Shown piece by piece: positions 51,501 through 60,649 of a DNA stretch of 64,000 bases. Source of the DNA: Mesocentrotus franciscanus (taxonomy: Eukaryota > Echinodermata > Echinoidea > Camarodonta > Strongylocentrotidae); NCBI GenBank assembly GCA_037976565.1, contig CP137667.1, forward strand, positions 35,073,366-35,137,365, given 5' to 3'. A model generated the notes under the pieces. The model was given only the letters and a program-made list of their open reading frames with translations. It was not told the origin of the DNA and ran no database searches. How positions within the stretch are numbered: the stretch's first letter is position 1; each line of letters starts with the position of its first letter. The translations under genes and the position numbers were made by a program.

Positions 51501-54500
51501 TTGGGGAGTCCTGAAAAGGACTGTCGGTAATCTTTCTTTCTTTAGTGTGTGTAGTCCTGAAAAGGACTGTTGTTAGTCTTGAAAAAGACTGTTGGTTATC
51601 TTTCTTAGCTTATGCCCTATTTGCCCTATACAAGAAAGGCATATTATTACTTTTTTTTTTTTTTTTTTAAATCAACAACAACAAAATATCCAAAAAAAAT
51701 CAGGAAAAAATAATAATTGACGAAACCGATTTAAATTAAGAAATTATCAGGCCTGACCCGATCAAAAAAAAAAAGTTCAGATGGCTGGATCATATGTTTA
51801 GGAAAGATAAATACTTTGGAAAAGGACAATATTGAAAATAATGATATAGCCCTGGGAAGCAAAAAAAAGCAGGTCTTGTGTATACAAAGTTGAATAAATA
51901 TAAAAATCACTGCAAGAAAAAGTTTACTCCTTCAGTAGCAAAAGCAAAAGAGCCCCCATGCAGAATTTTTAAAAAAGTAGAATAAAGCTTGGAGGGAACA
52001 TCGCTGTCAATTGACTCTCTAATCACCTTGTGTTTTCTTTGGGACCGATTCTTTCCTTCGTGGTTCTTCTCTCTTAGGTTCTACAGCTGGTTTCTTGTGA
52101 CTGTTCTCTCCTTCCCTTTTATCAGCATCAGATAAACGTCTCTTGGTTGAAGACTGGGAAGGCTGGCGGAGTAAACATTTAAATCACATATCAACTGTGT
52201 ATACAAAATGAATTTTTGGAATAAACATTTTTGAGAACAAAATCCTTTAATACATACCAGCATCAAAATCGTCTTTGTTTTCTGAAGTTTGAATACTTAG
52301 AAAGGAGTTCAATGATCTGTAAATAAAGTTTGTATCCTTAAAAGAAAAGACTTCCAAATGTTTGATTGATATTCCGTCTTTTTTGGTTAATTCCTTAATC
52401 ATGACATTAAAAACTGATATACGTGTGACAGTCTTTCAACATGTGTTTAATAGTTTGATACAAGCTGGAATGGAAGTGATCCAAAATTTACTCTGGCAAA
52501 ATTGTTTGGGCTTTACTCCATCAGAGATGAGGAGGCGGTGTGGCGCAATCGGACCACACAAAAATGCAAAATGATTCGCTGCGTTGTGTGTAAGCGCGCC
52601 GGCTCCGGATCAGGGGAAACACTCCTCGGACAGAACTGGAGGCCCTGTCACACCCTATGCACGTTAATATGCCACACATCTCGCAAAGAGCAGGGTGTAA
52701 GTCTGGTGTTTAGTGTGCCTGCATGCACAACTGGAAATTTTCCTGTACAGATCTTTGGAATAGGCTGCATAGCCCTTTGAAGATTAACAGAAGAAAAAGA
52801 GAGGTATAGGGCGACTGATAAGGTTGTGATTGGATTTAAGATAAGGTTTAGGATTAGAGTAAGATCTTTGGTAATATTGTAAACTGGCAAGCACGGAAGT
52901 TAGTCATTTTGCTGGTGCACGAAACTGTAGGCGGAGCAATTATCACTTGGGCGTGCGTTGTACAACTTAAATAAAACCGACGCACCTGTTTAGGTGATGA
53001 TGTAGATGATGATGCTTGTTGAGATGGTGGTATGCTGGATGCTGCCCTCACTGCTGCTGCCCCTAAAAAAAACAATTATCATTGATCAAGATGAATACAA
53101 CAACAGGCATAAGTTATGATAAGAATTGATTTTTTTTTTTTTAACTTTGGGGGGAATTAAGCTGAATTTTTTTTTTTTTTTGGGGCTACCTTTTGCATTT
53201 TAGTACAAATCATATTATAGAGAACTTCCTAAAATGGGAGAAAAACATACCACAAAATAAATATAACCTGCACTGAGTTTTTGCCAATGCACTAAGTGCC
53301 AATAATAACCATGGGGACTTGAAAGTTGAAACAAAATTATTATTTTTGTGTTAGTTATTGCACCCAAAACCTAAGGTTGGATTTTTCAGATACATAACAA
53401 TGGTAGAAATAGTCAAAGACAAAGAAACCTTAGAGTCCATCTTGGAAAATAGGTCCAGCCCTCATAACCATTCCCTGAGATACGGTAAGGCCATATTTCA
53501 CTAAATTAAAAAAATATATATATATTATTTGGATCTTTTCCTTGAAAATCTAACAATGATTTGAATGATTACCTGTGAGAGGTTTCTGCGTAGCTTCAGT
53601 GTCTCTGCCCTTGAAGAAACTTCCGACAGATAGAGACGACTTGCTCTCTTCTTTCAGTCGGAACTTACCCAGAGTTGGCTTGGGAAGAAATCACATTCAG
53701 AAAATTATTAATATACATGGACATCTTGGCACAATGACACTTGTCTTGATTTCTGGTAGAGGAATTTTATTTCTAGATATGCTGGTTAAAAAAAATCAAA
53801 TCAATTTTCCCACCTAATATGAACATATTAATGTGGTTCTTCTTCTATTAAGATTAAAGAGGGAGAGATACAACACGAGTACAACTTGTCTCATGGAAGG
53901 TTAGTTACAACATATCCTCGGTATGTACGGTGCAAGAAGGGCATTGACTCATATACTTTAACACAGAGTTAACACCCCTCTGCCTCTGAAATAACATTTT
54001 GGTAAACTTGGTAGCACCACATGGCCCCATTTGCATATGACACTGCAAAACCGCTGCGTTTTGTATATCTTTAAGATGACGTGAAGTGTCATATACGCAT
54101 CATATTTCTGTATCTTAAAACACACAGCTCAGTGAATACGCGCAGAACCTTTGTTGCGTGCAGTGCCATTCATTAACACGTGAAAAATAATGCTGCGGCT
54201 TTCTTGCGGCCGGCTTCCGCATCATATCTGAACGAGCCTTAAAGGGATCCGGTAACTTTGTCTTAGATTCTGAAACAAAATCATGGATTTAGCTCATGCT
54301 GCAATGATAATTATAAACCTTTAGGTCAGTCAGGAACCCCATGACTTTTACAAGCCGATCGCCTGTCTGATTATCAAGATATTTATGATTGGAAATCGAA
54401 ACCAAATTTTGCGTTTCCTAACGGTTTTCATAACACTACAGTCTATACTGGGGAAAACGAGTATGGTAAAACCGGTCACTCAAAGATTTTTTACTTTTTT

Positions 54501-57500
54501 GAGGCACTTCTTGATCATTTTGAAGCGCAATTTTTTTAGGGCTTCAATATCACACCATATCACAGACACTGATAACACGTAGGGCCGTGTATCTCAGATT
54601 TAACATTGTTAAACGATGCCTTTAAAACACACAGCTCAGTGAATACGCGCAGAACCTTTGATGCGCGCAGTTGCCATTCATTAACACGTGAAAAATAATG
54701 CTGCGGCTTTCTTGCAGCCGGCTTCCGCATCATATCTGAACGAGCCTTAATGGTTAAAATGGTTATTAAAATGAATAAAATATCAGCAATACTTTTCATG
54801 GCGGAGAAAGTGAATTATAGGTCAGTTTCTGGGTTACACCATGTAACTCTTTCAAAGAAATAAGAGCCCTAAAAAGGGGATGATGACCTCCGCTACCAGC
54901 TATTTGGTTCTTGACGTTTTGATCAGTATGTTGTAGTCATGACTAAGATTCTGAAGACAACCAGAGAACACTGATCAAGATGTTAAGATCTCTAGAGCTC
55001 TTAGGGAAGGTGATCAGCCCTTCTCAGGGCTATAATGCCTTTGGAAGAGACATTTACTAACCTGTCCAGTAGTGCCTTCTTGTTGATCACTGGCTCCTGG
55101 TGGTCCATGAAGCTTGATGAAAGACAGTCCATACTTACAACGCTGTCACAAATGAAACAAGGACCGGTATTAAACTTCATTTGGATATACAGTCAAACCT
55201 GTCTATAGCGACCGCCAAAGGGAAACACAAAAGTGGTCTTTGCAGACAGGTGGTCTTTGTAGACAGGTTCCTTTAGTACATGTTTCAATGAGAAACCATT
55301 TTCAAGGGAAACAAAAAATGTGGTCTTTGTAGAAATGTGGTCTTTGTAGACATGTGGTCACTAAGGCAGGTTTGACTGTATGTAAGTATGCATACAATGT
55401 ACAACCCTGTCACAGAGATAAGCCAGGATACAAAACACACCAAACTTGATGCAGAATTACTATACAGTATATTTTCTTTCACTAATTGTTGTAGATGTTT
55501 ATTTTCACAGAGAAACTTCCGCTAATGTAAAAAATCAGGGTAAGGATTCAACTGTTCTTGCATTGCAGTCCAATGCCTACAAATTTCAAGTGGCTGCTAC
55601 AAAAATAAAGAATGGTCTTCCCATTGTATCTGTACTGCTCCTCCCACAAAACTGACAAAGAGTGCTCAAGACGCATCTTTTCAATTTTGTTTAATTCATT
55701 TATTTAAAACGGTTTATTGATAAGAAATCGTTCGCGGCCAGATAGCTCAATTGCAGATTCTTTTACAACCAGAATAGATGAAATGGAAACATAAATTGAT
55801 AATTGATAATAATACATTAATATCAGTGAAAATGCACCATTTTGTACAAATTACATAATCTAGGGCATCAATAAAGGTTTCTCAAGATCTAAGATGACTA
55901 TTGATTATTACTAGTGATTGAACGATGCAGAGGAACATTTTTGGGGGAAGTATCTGATATTGTTTTAACTAGAAATATAATGAGCAAGAGACTATATTGA
56001 TATATTATACTTTGCAGCATGACTCCCCTTGGCATTTACCTTATTAAAGGGCTGTGTACAAACTATCTTGATGCGATCAAACTTCTTCTCTGAGACAGCC
56101 TTGGAAAGGCTTTCTGGTCCAAACATCCGTACACGGTTCATATTTGTGTTGTTCCTACTCTCCACAGGCGACATGAACGAAGATGTCACTAAGATCACCT
56201 GCCATTGTAAAAATATAAATAACGAAGACAGATTAGCAGATCACACATATAGCTGATATCTGGCATTCCTTTCAGATAATTACACAATTTATCATAAAAT
56301 CATGGCTTTAAACATTGAAATTTCTGACACATCTTTAGCTTAGATTCATGAAGACAGTATCGATGTATGCTTGTTTTTTTGCTAGATGCCTTGTCTGTTC
56401 CATACATTGGCGATCAAAGCTTTCTAGATCTACTTCTATCTATGGTTCTTTGTATGTTTAATTCTCATTATTTATTTTTTAGAACTTTTTTGTTATAATT
56501 CTTTTACAAGTGAGCTTTCATGGGTAAATGGCATAATACAGGATTTTTTAAAGGCCTGTTTGTTCATACTGCAGCAAGTCAGTCATGTGTGCCCAACAGT
56601 GCCCACCAGCCTAATGAAATAAAGATCAGATCGACATTAAGATAAGTTGATCCAGGCGAATATTTCAAATGAGTTTTTAAGTAAAAAATTTAACACACTT
56701 TCACTGTTTCAGCGATTCATCACATATCTTTAAAATATATGTTTACTGCATGTCCAAGTAATCATTTTTCAAGATCCACCCTTGCTTGATCTTTCCTTTC
56801 ACTAAATAAACCTCATATAAAAGAGGAGAACAGAAACAAGAATCAAGTTAAGTATATTTTGAGGGGTCCGTGCTGAAGGGCTAAAATTAATTTTTTGTCC
56901 ACGGGAGCTCTTCCAAAAATAAAAAGAGCCCCCGTGAGCCTTTTCACGGGGGCTCTTTAAGTACTGACGGGGGCTCTTGTTTTATACCAATTTCCATTGA
57001 ATTGGTACCCATGATACTCCTAAATTCTTTGTTATTTCATCATTATCATTTACTTATATAAGTCAGCATTATTCCCCTCTTACAACTTTACAAGTTACAT
57101 GCAGCTAATGGTCAGATCTCCTCCCTCTGTACGACATGTCTTGTCCAAGCCCGTACAGTGGCCTCCTTGCCTACAGGTTTCCTTTTACTAATTTTAGCTT
57201 TCGGTTGATTAACTGGTCGAGGTTCATTATTTGCTGGTCTTTTGGAATCACCAGACTTCAGAGGATTCACGCTTTTCACAACGAAAAACATCTCCACATT
57301 TCGGTCCTTGCGCGATCGCCTCTAGCTCCAGCAGATATGGGGCGGCAGCGTGCACACCGGTATACTACCTGCGCTGCTGACTGCCGCACTGCACTGCAAG
57401 CTTCCGTTGTTTGTATCGGTAATACTCATAGAGATGTGCAGATGGGAGATATAGTGCAATCTTGCTGCGAATACGCGTTCATTTGTTTACAATATGGCGG

Positions 57501-59901
57501 CCTCTAGACACCAAAAAGTTCGAGCGAGAAATCCTGCACGCTAATCTAACTTCCATACTCATAGTTCCATTTCATTGGTTAAAGGTTTGAAAGTTGAAAC
57601 TCAATAATGTGTGAAATTAAGTTATAACAGAAAAGATAATCTTTTTTTAATAATTCCACGGGGCGTTTTTTAATTTTGCAATCGCCCCCGTGAGCAATCT
57701 GACGGAGGCGATTACGTAGCTCACGGGGGCAAATCGCCCATCGCCCCCGTGTATTTTTAGTCTTGCCGTGCAGCCTACCTGAAAATCTGAGTCCGAGCTA
57801 GAATGCCCACCCAGGATCTCCACAAACGCAGATGATTCATTGCCGGCGTCGATAGAGTGAATGTTGGAAGCTTTTTCAAGCTGCAGGATGACTGAGACCT
57901 GCTTCTCACCTTCCGATCCTCCTGTCCATTTCTTGTAGGAGTCTCCCTTCAAGAGATTGTCTGCCTTGTGCAACTGTGATCAAATAAACAGGATAAAGAT
58001 AATTATTATCTATATAACATTATTATAAGGCTTCCAAGTGGTACAATAAATCAGTTTATTCAATATCTTTAGCGCAGTACCCGGATGACAGATCAATTTT
58101 TTTTTCGTATTGCTCTATCATCCGGGAACTTCAACTGTCGATACAAATTACATTTTACAATATCTATCGAGGTAAGTCAAATTTTGACTCGTCCAATATT
58201 GTCAATGTCATACTCATACTTCATAGTCATAACTCATAATCATATCACTTATACTATAGACCCTATTATACAACACCTAAGTAAATCCTTGTCATTTGAT
58301 TGGAGGATTGTAGGTCACATGATATTCAATGGATATACTATTGCACGGACATGCATTTTTGGTACTATTCGCCGTAATACTATTCAACGAGCGTGCATTT
58401 TTGGTTATATGCAGACTGCGTACCTCTCTGCCCTGCATGTACTGTATAGCTGCGCGCATCTGACGCGAAGGCAATCTGAATGCAATGAGAAGGCCTGACT
58501 CCAACTTTAATTTATCTTTAATATAAGGAGCAAAGCATAATTTGTTGAAAGATGTTGTATAAAACATATAATGAATGTTTTTCATTCGTTCAATAGTGCA
58601 AAATATTTTCATTCGTTGAAAGATTAACGTTGTCGTTAATTCTGTTCAACTCGGCTGACGGCTCGTTGAATAGAACGTTAATCTGTCAACTCATGAAAAT
58701 ATTCGCACTATTGAACTCATATTCATAAGCATTCATTATTTGTATACTATACTATATATAAGTCTACTGTACTTAGCTCGAGCAATGATTCTTGTATCAC
58801 TCACTCAGCTCGGTTCAGTATGAACTATGACTAGAGTAGAGGAGGCAGTTTTCGGCCGGAGGCAGTTTTCGGCCGGTCCGTTCGATGCATGGTAAAATCC
58901 TTTAAAATACATTGCATAACAGCATATCACATATCACACACATACAATAACATGGCAGAGTCACTGGAGAACCACATTTGCAATGGAAAATGTATCCTTA
59001 AATATCACATTTTAGCGATGTAATCGGCGGTCCCGCTACCCGAATCTGAAAATGGAATATCTTACGCGTGTCTGTAAGGAATATGGGTCCCATAAAATGA
59101 GCTGTATTTCAAGTATTTTTCAGATTTAGAGTCAGATTTTTGATCATCGCAAGCTCAAATGTTTCTCACCGCATGTATGTTATCCTATCAGTCGGATACT
59201 ATAGCGCCGTATCTCTGTATAGTTTAGATTCCAATTTCTGATCACGGCACCCGCAGGTGTAGTTTTCGCCATGCAGGGGATAACGTGCTCTGGCGCTATA
59301 GATCAGCGGGCGAACGCACGGCGCGCGCTCCCTATTGACTTTGTACATGCGGCCGAAAACTGCCTCACTAGGCCCAAAACTACCGCCGAAACAGTGAAAA
59401 TGAAAATCAATATTGCCATGGTAATTCATGATTTTTTTCTGGGATTCTTTTTTTGTTTGGATAATAATAGTATTGGCTTCATGATTTGAACAAAAAAAAT
59501 AATAAATAGGAAGTAAAGAGTCCAAAAATAGGATTTTGCCTTAAGTGGCCGAAAACTCCCTCCTCTACTCTAGTCTATGACAGTATACACTCAACTCAAG
59601 TCAGACTCAAAGCCACCCAATAAATATTACTGCCTAGGAAAATTCATCAATATTTTTAGGAGAGATAGAATGCCCTGTAAGGACCTCAACGAAGGCAGAC
59701 GGTTCACTTATTTCCCTGAACAAAGCAACTAACTTAATATTTCATGGGATCGGGAGTTCGAGTTTCAACATAAGACTCTACGCGTGTACACAAGGATTAC
59801 CAAGCCGACAGCTCTGGCAGAAAACCGATTGAAGTTTCGCTGGAACTTACCGTGTCCTCGCTGCTGCAAGATACAACATGCTTCACTTGAACAATCGTCA
59901 T
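45473..59901 (-). CDS. XRCC1: DNA repair scaffold XRCC1, complete 14-exon gene
   Basis: XRCC1 organises single-strand-break and base-excision repair in the nucleus, binding DNA polymerase beta, PARP1/poly(ADP-ribose), PNKP/APTX and DNA ligase III. Fourteen phase-matched exons give 1737 nt, 578 residues (human 633). The N-terminal domain (~1-155) opens with HVVSCSSED and contains VTSSFMSP and NRVRMFGP. An FF motif (SVGSFFKGR, F183-F184) matches the REV1-binding type in the vertebrate linker. A basic NLS-like stretch lies at ~229-255. BRCT1 spans ~280-366 (FVMSGFQHPSRGELR, HLICAFANTPKY). An acidic linker has a Glu run and GGSTDEE (S424/T425), like the CK2 site bound by FHA domains. BRCT2 (~483-575) contains PDFF, WDSNFEEAL and VKPRWLFACNEK and ends in VVPAN. 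The human C12-C20 disulfide partner C20 is Lys here. The family call is secure. Confidence 0.97.
45750..45825 (-). CDS. XRCC1: XRCC1 exon 13, middle of BRCT2
   Basis: Acceptor CTTTCAG, donor GAG|GTAAGA. Phase 2 entry completes Gly516. Encodes LIKNYMDESVNYVIT and SSWDSNFEE, which align with the human BRCT2 strand and WD..FEEAL region. Confidence 0.95.
46095..46610 (-). repeat. 31-bp tandem array of an exon end plus splice donor in XRCC1 intron 12
   Basis: Read on the minus strand, the unit is TTCATCATTGCATTCARTGG followed by GTAAGAATACA. It is a copy of the last 20 bases of exon 12 plus its donor. Plus-strand CTTACCC occurs at 46217, 46248, 46279, 46310, 46341, 46403, 46434 and 46465, exactly 31 bp apart. 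One mutated copy (CTTATCC, 46372) fills the gap. The authentic donor is at 46575-46581. Outer units on both sides are degenerate. Confidence 0.92.
46580..46777 (-). CDS. XRCC1: XRCC1 exon 12, linker and start of BRCT2
   Basis: Acceptor TTGTAG, donor GG|GTAAGA; 198 nt, entering phase 2 and leaving phase 2. It encodes a Lys/Ser/Pro-rich linker, then LPDFFSKKRFFLFGEF and RFIIAFNG. Its final 20 bases seed the 31-bp repeat array in the following intron. Reading on past the true donor gives GGG TAA, an immediate stop. Confidence 0.95.
46865..46885. repeat. Short G-run in XRCC1 intron 11
   Basis: An interrupted G tract with one T lies in the intron; no further meaning is seen. Confidence 0.6.
47289..47398 (-). 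CDS. XRCC1: XRCC1 exon 11, acidic linker with CK2/FHA motif
   Basis: Acceptor TTTTGATAG, donor AAA|GTATGT; phase 0 in, phase 2 out. It encodes EDEYGGSTDEEG. In human XRCC1 the equivalent STDE cluster is phosphorylated by CK2 and recruits the FHA domains of PNKP, APTX and APLF. Conservation of the motif is seen; phosphorylation here is inferred. Confidence 0.93.
47421..47563 (-). mobile_element. Tc1/mariner-like MITE, truncated copy
   Basis: It starts TA|CAGTGAAACCTGTCTATAGCG and shares AAGTGGTCTTTGCAGAC and TTCCTTTAGTACATG with the full copy at 55190-55378. The expected right terminal repeat CAGGTTTGACTG is missing, so it is truncated or rearranged. Confidence 0.7.
47579..47626. repeat. GA-rich microsatellite
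   Basis: A run of GAGAGA with interruptions, directly before the inverted-repeat element that starts at 47629. Confidence 0.85.
47629..47942. mobile_element. 314-bp inverted-repeat MITE in XRCC1 intron 10
   Basis: AGGCCTGTTTTCATCA at the left is mirrored by ...TGATAAAGACAGGCCT at 47942. The arms continue through AAGTTGCAAAATAACCTGCT for ~45 bp with a few mismatches. Inner CAAATTAGC/GCTAATTTG segments also mirror. No clear target duplication, as the flanks are GA-rich. Confidence 0.72.
47990..48100. repeat. Purine-rich low-complexity tract
   Basis: AGAGAAAG-type sequence within the intron; nothing else is visible. Confidence 0.7.
48461..48605 (-). CDS. XRCC1: XRCC1 exon 10, acidic linker
   Basis: The acceptor GCCATAG precedes 48605; the first base completes Arg365. 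It encodes YKLSSGRDSSSDESESE followed by a long Glu run and a Pro/Lys/Ser segment. Two in-frame donors exist: AAG|GTACCG (exon end 48461, used here) and CCG|GTAATT six bases later (48455), which would add Val-Pro. Confidence 0.9.
49148..49261 (-). CDS. XRCC1: XRCC1 exon 9, second half of BRCT1
   Basis: Acceptor TTTGTAG, donor CG|GTAAGC; it completes Ile327 on entry. Encodes CAFANTPKYNQVKGEG and KKEWITESYRKR, with the invariant BRCT Trp. Nearly identical to the vertebrate BRCT1 HLICAFANTPKY region. Confidence 0.96.
49540..49715 (+). mobile_element. Probable LINE 3' tail
   Basis: T-rich sequence ends in GAGGAAATAAATAAATGAATATG, the style of 3' ends of CR1-like LINEs with short AAATGAAT tandem tails. 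No coding part is attached. Confidence 0.45.
50170..50908. mobile_element. 739-bp piggyBac-like MITE with ~300-bp inverted arms
   Basis: TTAA at 50166-50169 and 50909-50912 flanks AGGGCCCATGACATTGAA ... TTCGATGTCATGGGCCCT. The arms run inward for about 300 bp at high identity (shared AACTTCTGAATTTG, AGCTCCACCC, TGACATCATCTGTCAG, AAAGTGGCATGTAA). A ~130-bp centre separates them. It has no open frame and lies in XRCC1 intron 8. Transcribed, it would fold into a long double-stranded hairpin. Confidence 0.9.
51247..51421 (-). CDS. XRCC1: XRCC1 exon 8, start of BRCT1
   Basis: Acceptor GATTACAG, donor AT|GTACGT; it completes Glu269. Encodes GKLMKKVVFVMSGFQHP, RGELRKKATEMGAKY and DWGPGATHL. BRCT1 in vertebrates binds poly(ADP-ribose)/PARP1 at breaks. 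Confidence 0.96.
52027..52162 (-). CDS. XRCC1: XRCC1 exon 7, basic linker (NLS-like)
   Basis: Acceptor CTCCGCCAG, donor G|GTGATT; phase 0 in, phase 1 out. Encodes SSTKRRLSDADKREG and KKPAVEPKREEPRRKE, a bipartite-like basic stretch at the position of the vertebrate XRCC1 NLS. Confidence 0.9.
52986..53062 (-). CDS. XRCC1: XRCC1 exon 6, Ala/Ser-rich linker
   Basis: Acceptor with T-run TTTTTTAG, donor CAG|GTGCGT; 77 nt, completes Gly198. Low-complexity linker (AAAVRAASSIPPSQQASSS). Support comes from exact phase agreement on both sides more than from conservation. Confidence 0.85.
53573..53678 (-). CDS. XRCC1: XRCC1 exon 5, FF (REV1-binding-like) motif
   Basis: Acceptor TTCTTCCCAAG, donor ACAG|GTAATC. 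Encodes LGKFRLKEESKSS, matching human LGQFRVKEED, and SVGSFFKGRD. The tandem Phe sits where vertebrate XRCC1 has its REV1-interacting FF. Confidence 0.93.
54025..54241 (+). repeat. Dispersed ~200-bp repeat, copy 1
   Basis: Shares CACAGCTCAGTGAATACGCG, AACCTTTGTTGCG, CATTCATTAACACGTG and TCATATCTGAACGAGCC with a second direct copy 54621-54750 and with the reverse copy at 44727-44931. Family unknown; its ends are weakly palindromic. Confidence 0.75.
54621..54750 (+). repeat. Dispersed repeat, copy 2 (shortened)
   Basis: Nearly identical to the right 120 bp of copy 1, which lies about 500 bp away in the same orientation. The two could be ends of a larger decayed element or independent insertions. 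Confidence 0.75.
55062..55142 (-). CDS. XRCC1: XRCC1 exon 4
   Basis: Acceptor TTTGTGACAG, donor CAG|GTTAGT; 27 codons, phase 0 both sides. Encodes CKYGLSFIKLHGPPG, aligned with human FGLSFVRFHSPP at the end of the N-terminal domain. Confidence 0.93.
55190..55378. mobile_element. 189-bp Tc1/mariner-like MITE, intact ends
   Basis: It starts CAGTCAAACCTG, ends CAGGTTTGACTG, and is flanked by TA on both sides (55188-55189, 55379-55380). Internal GTGGTCTTTGTAGAC blocks are tandemly repeated. Same family as 47421-47563. Confidence 0.82.
56040..56198 (-). CDS. XRCC1: XRCC1 exon 3, core of the N-terminal domain
   Basis: Acceptor AATGGCAG, donor AAG|GTAAAT; 53 codons, phase 0. Encodes VILVTSSFMSPVESR, NRVRMFGPESLSKA and FDRIKIVCTQPF, among the most conserved stretches of XRCC1; in vertebrates this domain binds DNA polymerase beta. 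Confidence 0.97.
56870..57000. repeat. CCCCCGTGAG-motif cluster, left part of a possible transposon
   Basis: Several short inverted blocks (GAGCCCCCGTGAG / CACGGGGGCTC) sit beside GGTCCGTGCTGAAGGGCTAAAAT. A related cluster with TCGCCCCCGTGAG lies at 57655-57776, ending ATTTTTAGTCTTGCCGTGCAGCC. The outer ends are roughly mirrored, so both may bound one ~0.9-kb element. Confidence 0.45.
57112..57297 (-). CDS. Unrecognised 61-codon frame inside a possible transposon in XRCC1 intron 2
   Basis: The ATG at 57297 opens MEMFFVVKSVNPLKSGD, followed by a basic KAKISKRKPVGKEA stretch and a stop after REEI. About 190 bp upstream (minus strand) is GAGGCCGCCATATTG, a YY1-like site of the kind found near transcription starts. 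The composition is protein-like, unlike most short frames here. It may be the first exon of a transposon-carried or retroposed gene; no donor site was fixed, and function is unknown. Confidence 0.3.
   Translation of the reverse strand: MEMFFVVKSVNPLKSGDSKRPANNEPRPVNQPKAKISKRKPVGKEATVRAWTRHVVQREEI
57655..57776. repeat. CCCCCGTGAG-motif cluster, right part, abutting XRCC1 exon 2
   Basis: Contains TCGCCCCCGTGAGC, CTCACGGGGGC and CGCCCCCGTGT, several of them mirrored. It ends only a few bases from the donor of XRCC1 exon 2 (57779). Confidence 0.5.
57779..57973 (-). CDS. XRCC1: XRCC1 exon 2
   Basis: Acceptor GATCACAG, donor CAG|GTAGGC; 65 codons, phase 0. Encodes KADNLLKGDSYKKW, VSVILQLEKASNIHSID and GNESSAFVEILGG, matching the human ENLLKADTYRKW and LQLEKEEQIHSVDIGN region. 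Confidence 0.97.
58571..58736. mobile_element. 166-bp imperfect palindrome, probable MITE
   Basis: ATGAATG...TTCAATAGTGC, AAATATTTTCAT and GATTAACGTT on the left are mirrored by AACGTTAATC, ATGAAAATATT, GCACTATTGAA and CATTCAT on the right. Arms are about 70 bp with mismatches. Confidence 0.7.
58830..59574. mobile_element. 745-bp inverted-repeat transposon with 5-bp target duplication
   Basis: Ends are ACTAGAGTAGAGGAGGCAG and its mirror ...CCCTCCTCTACTCTAGT, flanked by CTATG at 58825-58829 and 59575-59579. GAGGCAGTTTTCGGCCGG is duplicated at the left end, and GGCCGAAAACTGCCTC recurs inside near 59352. No transposase frame is present. It lies in XRCC1 intron 1. Confidence 0.82.
59851..59901 (-). 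CDS. XRCC1: XRCC1 exon 1, start codon
   Basis: ATG at 59901-59899, donor ACG|GTAAGT; 17 codons (MTIVQVKHVVSCSSEDT) aligned one-to-one with the human start. Cys12 is kept. The long first intron (about 1.9 kb) is full of transposons. Confidence 0.95.
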
Positions 59902-60065
59902 TTTTACAGTCTATCTAGCTGAAAGATTCCTCGGTAAAATACTGGCGAAGGTAACGACGATGCCTATTTGGAACAAGAATTGAAGAAATCTAGACCTTAT
60001 TGGTAATTCACTTCGAAAAATGATGCAGCCTTTGTTTTTCCCGCAACATGCACTGACCTGAAAGA

Positions 60066-60073
60066 TGACGTCA
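60066..60073. promoter_or_regulatory. CRE-like palindrome TGACGTCA upstream of XRCC1
   Basis: A perfect CREB/ATF consensus lies 165 bp upstream of the XRCC1 ATG, within the likely promoter or 5' UTR. Its use is inferred from position only. Confidence 0.5.
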
Positions 60074-60119
60074 TTGTATATTAAGATCATTCGGCCGCGC
60101 CGGATTTTTACATCCAACT

Positions 60120-60640
60120 CAAAATAGTCTTCCTATATATACCGGTACTCTTAGGTGGAAAAGTACTTTGAAGAAATCAATTTGTATAATATCCTATCGT
60201 TTGTTATTTATGTATTAAAGTTTATTCGTAGGATATTGTTTTCTTTCTTTGTTTGCTTGTAAGTATTTATGTTTTATGTAGATCTACTTTGTATCTCATG
60301 AAAATTAGGCGCTAATTTATAAATAATATTGCATCATTTGTTCGGATTATAAAATATGCCATTCTTGTTGGACGCACAATATAGGCTACTCATAATGAAT
60401 CGACTTTATGCAATGGTATTGCATGAAGTCGATTTTCGAAAGTCTTTGCGATCCTATTTATAAAAAGGCCTATAAGTTTCAATTATTCTCTTTGCCAGAT
60501 ATCAAGTCAAGTTATGTTTGGAGGGTGAATTAATTTTGTATATAGTAATAATAGTATGATCGAATCTCTCAGTATCCGTCTCTCGGTGTATATTGATCTT
60601 GAAATGATCTCATTTGGTGCTTGGTCTTTTGGGGGCTTTG
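60120..60640. other. AT-rich stretch upstream of XRCC1, no gene seen
   Basis: Contains a short palindromic pair (ATGAATCGACTTTATGCAATG / GCATGAAGTCGATTTTCG near 60395-60440) but no coding signal. No divergent gene is evident. Confidence 0.4.
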
Positions 60641-60649
60641 TGCAGAGGC

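Noticed and set aside
52510..52640. Possible SINE head (TGGCGCAATCGG resembles an A box)
   Set aside because: No convincing B box at the right distance and no recognisable tail, so left unannotated.
57136..57507. Plus-strand 123-codon frame
   Set aside because: Antisense to the better-supported minus-strand frame and promoter-like sequence; composition is not protein-like.
58085..58612. Frames of 137 and 106 codons near a palindrome in XRCC1 intron 1
   Set aside because: No similarity to known proteins, overlap on opposite strands, partly within an inverted repeat.
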